A stretch of DNA of 17,110 nt from Candidatus Dadabacteria bacterium. GTDB lineage: Bacteria; Desulfobacterota_D; UBA1144; Nemesobacterales; JADFKM01. The stretch's first letter is position 1, and the number at the start of each line of letters is the position of its first letter. The stretch covers positions 1-17,110 of the forward strand of contig JADFKM010000045.1 of NCBI GenBank assembly GCA_022564935.1, in the 5' to 3' direction. A program made the position numbers and the translations under genes. The notes under the pieces were generated by a model. That model saw nothing but the letters and a program-made list of their open reading frames with translations, was not told the DNA's origin and did no database searches. Shown piece after piece: positions 13,834 through 17,110 of the stretch.

Positions 13834-15525
13834 ATGATAGCGGAAATAAAAAACGCTGTGGCCCAGGCGGTAGAGTGCGTCAGAAGAAAATCAAATATAT
13901 CTTCAGTTCCCGAAAACTTATTCGTTGAGGTCCAGATCCCAAAGAATAGAGAGTTCGGGGACTATTCCACCAATGTGGCCATGATCTTGGCCCGACCTTT
14001 GCAAAAGAGCCCGCGGGAAGTGGCCGCTATCATCATCGACAACCTCTCGCAAAACCATAGGGCTCTATTCAAGAGCATAGAGATCAAGGGGCCAGGGTTT
14101 ATCAATTTCTTTGTGCATGAAGCGGTTATCACATCGAAGCTGGCAGACATCTACAATTCAGCTGAAAGCTTCGGCCGCTCGACCGCAGGTCGGGGGGAAA
14201 AGGTGCTGCTTGAGTTCGTGAGCGCAAATCCCACAGGAGCACTCCACATGGGTCATGCAAGAAACGCCGCCGTGGGGGACGCGCTTGCCCGAATACTCCG
14301 GGCGGTGGGTTACGACGTGACCACGGAATACTACATCAACGACGCCGGGAGACAGGTGGATATGCTCGGGCGCTCGGTTTTTGAGCGCTATAAGGAGTCC
14401 TTCGGATTGGATGCCCGTATGCCACAGGACGGTTACTACGGCGAGTATATAAAGTCCATTGCCGGAGAGATAAGATCTATAAAAGGCGACGAGCTCCTCT
14501 CGGAGGGGAGCGATGAAAAAGATTCGATTCGGTATTGCGCGGGGTTTGCGAAACAAGCGCTGCTTGAGCAGATAAAGGGGGAGCTTGAAGAGTTAGGAGT
14601 AGGGTTTGACAACTGGTACAGCGAAGAGGCCGAGCTTCACTCAGGAGACGGAGCGGATGGTATTTCACTAAAGGTAAAGTCGGTAATCGGGGAGCTTGAA
14701 GACCGCGGAGCGTTATACAAAAAAGACGGCGCCCTGTGGTTCAGAGCCACAGAGTATGGTGACTCCCAGGACTGGGTTCTCGTTAAGAGCGACGGCACAG
14801 GAACCTATTTCCTCAACGATATAGCCTATCACGGGGACAAGCTCGGCAGGGGTGCGCTCAGGCTTATAAACATATGGGGAGCAGACCATCACGGCCACGT
14901 TAAGAGGCTTAAATCCGCCCTCAAGGCGCTTGGTTTTGAGGATTCGATGCTTGAGGTTGTTTTGATCCAGTTCGTACGACTTATGAGGGACGGCGTGGAA
15001 GTAAAGATGTCTAAGAGGGCGGGAAACTATGTTACTATGAGCGAGGTCGTTGAAGAAGTCGGCAGTGATGTGGCGCGTTTTTTTCTCCTTATGCGGGGCA
15101 CCGACAGCCACTTGGACTTTGACCTGGAGCTGGCCAAAAGGGAGTCCGCCGAAAACCCCGTGTTCTATATTCAGTACGCCAACGCACGGATCAGGAGCGT
15201 GTTCAAGAAGGCTGAAGCCGCAGGGATTTCCCCTTCCCCGGATCATTTGGAGCTGCTCACTCTACCGCTTGAGATAGAGATAACTAAGAAGCTGCTTATG
15301 TTCCCCGATGCATTGCGTGAGAGCGCCGAGTTGCTTTCTCCCCATAAAATTGTATTTTATTTACAAGATATTGCATCGGATTTCCATGTTTATTACAATA
15401 AAAATAGAATAATCGGTGATGACCACACGCTTAGTCAAACAAGGCTTTTCTTTGCTGAGTGCATCAGGGCGGTTGTCCGGAACGGTCTGGGTTTGCTGGG
15501 TGTATCGATACCGGAAAGGATGTGA
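13834..15525 (+). CDS. argS: Arginyl-tRNA synthetase
   Basis: This class I aminoacyl-tRNA synthetase charges tRNA-Arg. The 563-residue product is full length. It has the N-terminal Arg-tRNA recognition domain (about 1-100, ending KGPGFINFFV), the catalytic signature SANPTGALHMGHARN with HMGH at 138-141 (the family form of HIGH), INDAGRQ, the WGADHHGH segment, and KMSKR at 391-395. Many bacterial ArgS proteins lack a canonical KMSKS, so this one is relatively conventional. The alpha-helical DALR anticodon-binding domain fills about 445-563. The ATG at 13834 gives the expected N-terminus but has no Shine-Dalgarno sequence in the upstream T-rich leader. The downstream SPOR gene starts three bases after the stop. 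Confidence 0.97.
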   Translation: MIAEIKNAVAQAVECVRRKSNISSVPENLFVEVQIPKNREFGDYSTNVAMILARPLQKSPREVAAIIIDNLSQNHRALFKSIEIKGPGFINFFVHEAVITSKLADIYNSAESFGRSTAGRGEKVLLEFVSANPTGALHMGHARNAAVGDALARILRAVGYDVTTEYYINDAGRQVDMLGRSVFERYKESFGLDARMPQDGYYGEYIKSIAGEIRSIKGDELLSEGSDEKDSIRYCAGFAKQALLEQIKGELEELGVGFDNWYSEEAELHSGDGADGISLKVKSVIGELEDRGALYKKDGALWFRATEYGDSQDWVLVKSDGTGTYFLNDIAYHGDKLGRGALRLINIWGADHHGHVKRLKSALKALGFEDSMLEVVLIQFVRLMRDGVEVKMSKRAGNYVTMSEVVEEVGSDVARFFLLMRGTDSHLDFDLELAKRESAENPVFYIQYANARIRSVFKKAEAAGISPSPDHLELLTLPLEIEITKKLLMFPDALRESAELLSPHKIVFYLQDIASDFHVYYNKNRIIGDDHTLSQTRLFFAECIRAVVRNGLGLLGVSIPERM

Positions 15526-15528
15526 GCT

Positions 15529-16257
15529 ATGAGCAGCAACAGCGGCAGAAGCGTTATGTCGGTGTTTATTGGGTTCGTTATTGTGTTTGTATTTGCATTC
15601 GCCGGGGGCGTGTATTTTAGCAAGTACCTTGGAGGGGAGGACGAAAACGGCGGAGCCGGAAAGCGGTCTTTTGCTCAAGGCACCTCAGTTAAAAAGCAGC
15701 CGCGGGATCAAGAGAGAAGAGCCTCGGATAGAACTCCCACAGAGGAACAAAAACCAGAAGCGGGCGATGAAACACACATAGTGGGCATTCCTGAAGAAAA
15801 ACCCGAGCCCAAGATTGAGATCGGCTCCGGGGAGGAGGAGGTTAAGAGTGAAGTGCTCTTGAGCCCTGAGGTTGAAGAAGTGACTGAACCCGTAAGCCCC
15901 CCCACAAGATCTCCAGAACCGAAGGTTACCAAATCTCAGCAGCCGAAGGTCGCTCTATTGAAAAAGCCTGAGGAAGTTAAAGTGGCTTCCCTTCCCCCGA
16001 GGCTTAGAGACAGGGGGAAATACACGGTGCAGGTAGGCTCTTTTGTCAACGAAAAAGAGGCGAAGAGAGTAGAGCGGTTGCTGAAATCCAAGGGGTATCC
16101 TGCATTCACCAAGAAGGCCATCGTAGCGGACAAGGGCACCTGGTTCAGGGTCAGGGTAGGAACGTTTGTAAGCCGGGGTGAAGCGAAGCGCTACGGCGAG
16201 GTTTTAAAATCTAGCGAAGACAGCGTGAAAGATATATTCATTACAATTAATAATTAG
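15529..16257 (+). CDS. SPOR-domain membrane protein (FtsN/DedD-like)
   Basis: The 242-residue protein has a short cytoplasmic start, one membrane helix (about 10-30, VFIGFVIVFVFAFAGGVYF), a long Pro/Glu/Lys-rich low-complexity linker (about 35-160), and a C-terminal SPOR domain (about 163-240). The SPOR domain shows YTVQVGSFVNEKEAKRVERL and the repeat-like FRVRVGTFVSRGEAKRY, the two halves of the fold. SPOR domains bind denuded septal peptidoglycan glycans, so the protein probably acts at the division site like FtsN or DedD. The gene is separated from argS by three bases and shares its transcript; its ribosome binding site AGGA lies inside the end of argS. An argS/SPOR pairing also occurs in some Desulfobacterota as far as I recall, which I cannot check here. 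Confidence 0.93.
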   Translation: MSSNSGRSVMSVFIGFVIVFVFAFAGGVYFSKYLGGEDENGGAGKRSFAQGTSVKKQPRDQERRASDRTPTEEQKPEAGDETHIVGIPEEKPEPKIEIGSGEEEVKSEVLLSPEVEEVTEPVSPPTRSPEPKVTKSQQPKVALLKKPEEVKVASLPPRLRDRGKYTVQVGSFVNEKEAKRVERLLKSKGYPAFTKKAIVADKGTWFRVRVGTFVSRGEAKRYGEVLKSSEDSVKDIFITINN

Positions 16258-16345
16258 AATTGATTTTATCCCCCCAGGTTGTGCAATCCTCGTAGGGCTT
16301 CCTGAGTTTGGAAAAACGCTTGATCGGGCGCTGAGCTTGTACGGG

Positions 16346-16364
16346 GTGCTGAGTCGAGCACTTT
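16346..16364 (+). terminator. Weak terminator-like hairpin after the SPOR gene
   Basis: GTGCT-GAGTCG-AGCAC (16346-16361), extendable by two G-T pairs, is followed by TTTAGTTTAG. The stem is short and the T tract interrupted. The rest of the 216-nt gap before the next gene shows no recognisable feature. Confidence 0.35.
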
Positions 16365-16473
16365 AGTTTAGCTAAGAGAGGCCGTCAAATACCCCGTTTT
16401 CCTTCATATTCCGAGTTCTCATTATTATTTGTATCGGTTAAAGTATCTGTTCATTACACTGGAATTGATTAGC

Positions 16474-17110
16474 ATGTCAGAGCCGAAAGAGGTAGTGGAT
16501 AGGGCCAAAGGGGGAAAAGCCGCTCCGTCATCCAAACTGCTTGGAACTGACGTTATGTCGAGCTGGATACTGCTCATGCGCCCGGTGGAGGATTATTTGA
16601 TAGAGCACAACGTCCACCCCAATGTGCTCACCGTTTCCTCCCTCATAGTATCGGCTCTTGCGGGGTTGTTGTTTCACGTAGGCTGGATTTTCTGGGCGGG
16701 CGTAGTGTTGGTGGCGGGCTCTAATTTCGATATGCTGGACGGCCGGGTTGCAAGGGCGCAGGGAATAACCACAAAGCACGGGGCTTTTTTTGATTCATGT
16801 ATAGACAGAGCGGCCGAGGTGCTGGTGCTCCTTGGTGTAATGAGCTACTTCAGGGACGGCGTTTTCGCCTACCTTGTTTTTTTATTGATGGGCTCTGCGT
16901 TGATGGTCAGCTACACGAAGGCAAGGGCAGAGGGAATAGGGGTGAGCTGCGATATGGGGATAATGCAGAGGCCCGAGAGGATTGTGTATTTAGGAGTGGC
17001 TTCGATCTTTAATTTCTTCGGCAATCTCATCTCCGGCTCCCTTGGCTATGGCGGGGGGGACATCCTTCTTCAGCTCTCGGTTGTTGTCGTCCTTGTTTTA
17101 TCTGTCTGGA
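16474..17110 (+). CDS. CDP-alcohol phosphatidyltransferase, 3' end outside the window
   Basis: The gene runs off the right edge; 212 residues are visible. Members transfer a phosphatidyl group from CDP-diacylglycerol to an alcohol in the membrane. The full signature D-x2-D-G-x2-A-R-x8-G-x3-D-x3-D is present at D86, D89, G90, A93, R94, G103, D107 and D111. Membrane helices flank it (about 51-82, 114-125, 130-148, and 172 onward). IMQRPERI (163-170) is the downstream Arg-containing segment common near the phospholipid or inositol site. The alcohol (glycerol-phosphate, inositol-phosphate or other) cannot be decided from this part. The ATG start has GGA at about 10-nt spacing and gives a polar N-terminal tail of about 28 residues before the first amphipathic segment. 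Confidence 0.92.
   Translation, partial: MSEPKEVVDRAKGGKAAPSSKLLGTDVMSSWILLMRPVEDYLIEHNVHPNVLTVSSLIVSALAGLLFHVGWIFWAGVVLVAGSNFDMLDGRVARAQGITTKHGAFFDSCIDRAAEVLVLLGVMSYFRDGVFAYLVFLLMGSALMVSYTKARAEGIGVSCDMGIMQRPERIVYLGVASIFNFFGNLISGSLGYGGGDILLQLSVVVVLVLSVW

Noticed and set aside
1-17110. CRISPR arrays, tRNA genes, insertion sequences, prophage or defence operons
   Set aside because: No regularly spaced repeats, cloverleaf-like segments, transposase genes or terminal inverted repeats were seen. The helicase fragment alone is not evidence of a defence system.

Overview
The window looks like chromosomal DNA of a Gram-negative, diderm bacterium. The evidence is a tolQ-tolR-tolA-type cluster, a SPOR-domain envelope protein, secreted proteins with signal peptides, and a glycosyltransferase with membrane segments. 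The housekeeping set (rho, yebC-ruvC-ruvA-ruvB, argS) and the argS/SPOR-gene adjacency recall Desulfobacterota ('deltaproteobacterial') or related candidate phyla. That placement is inference and I would not push it further. No tRNA, rRNA, CRISPR array or insertion sequence was recognised.

Layout. Positions 1-683 do not look like an intact locus. A short piece of a giant repeat adhesin (+ strand, to about 136) abuts an inverted, truncated SNF2-family helicase (- strand, about 130-666), which ends just before sufS. This is either a real rearrangement or an assembly/amplification chimera. sufS (684-1940, +) converges with rho (2154-3464, -). rho has a near-consensus sigma70 promoter and is divergent from an unrecognised secreted protein (3735-4697, +). 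Next comes a promoter followed by yebC-ruvC-ruvA and, after a hairpin-containing gap, ruvB (4815-7805, +). On the - strand lies a translationally coupled pair: an SDR oxidoreductase and a small exported protein (9182 down to 7900). Divergent from the pair is a membrane-anchored family 2 glycosyltransferase (9329-10486). Then come tolQ, tolR and a TolA/TonB-like protein (10699-13086), a histidine phosphatase, argS, a SPOR-domain protein, and the start of a CDP-alcohol phosphatidyltransferase that runs off the window.

How the genes work together. ruvC/ruvA/ruvB supply the Holliday-junction branch-migration and resolution machine; yebC is a frequent partner of this cluster. TolQ/TolR would energise the TolA-like protein across the periplasm, and the SPOR protein probably binds septal peptidoglycan, so two envelope-constriction functions lie within 6 kb. 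tolB and pal are not in the visible sequence.

Most noteworthy: the mosaic left end; a ruvC gene with no ATG/GTG/TTG start that preserves its first catalytic aspartate (AUA or AUU initiation, overlapping the yebC stop); a pair of palindromes at the glycosyltransferase start codon; and the unrecognised secreted protein divergent from rho. I found no convincing evidence of a wholly new multi-gene system.
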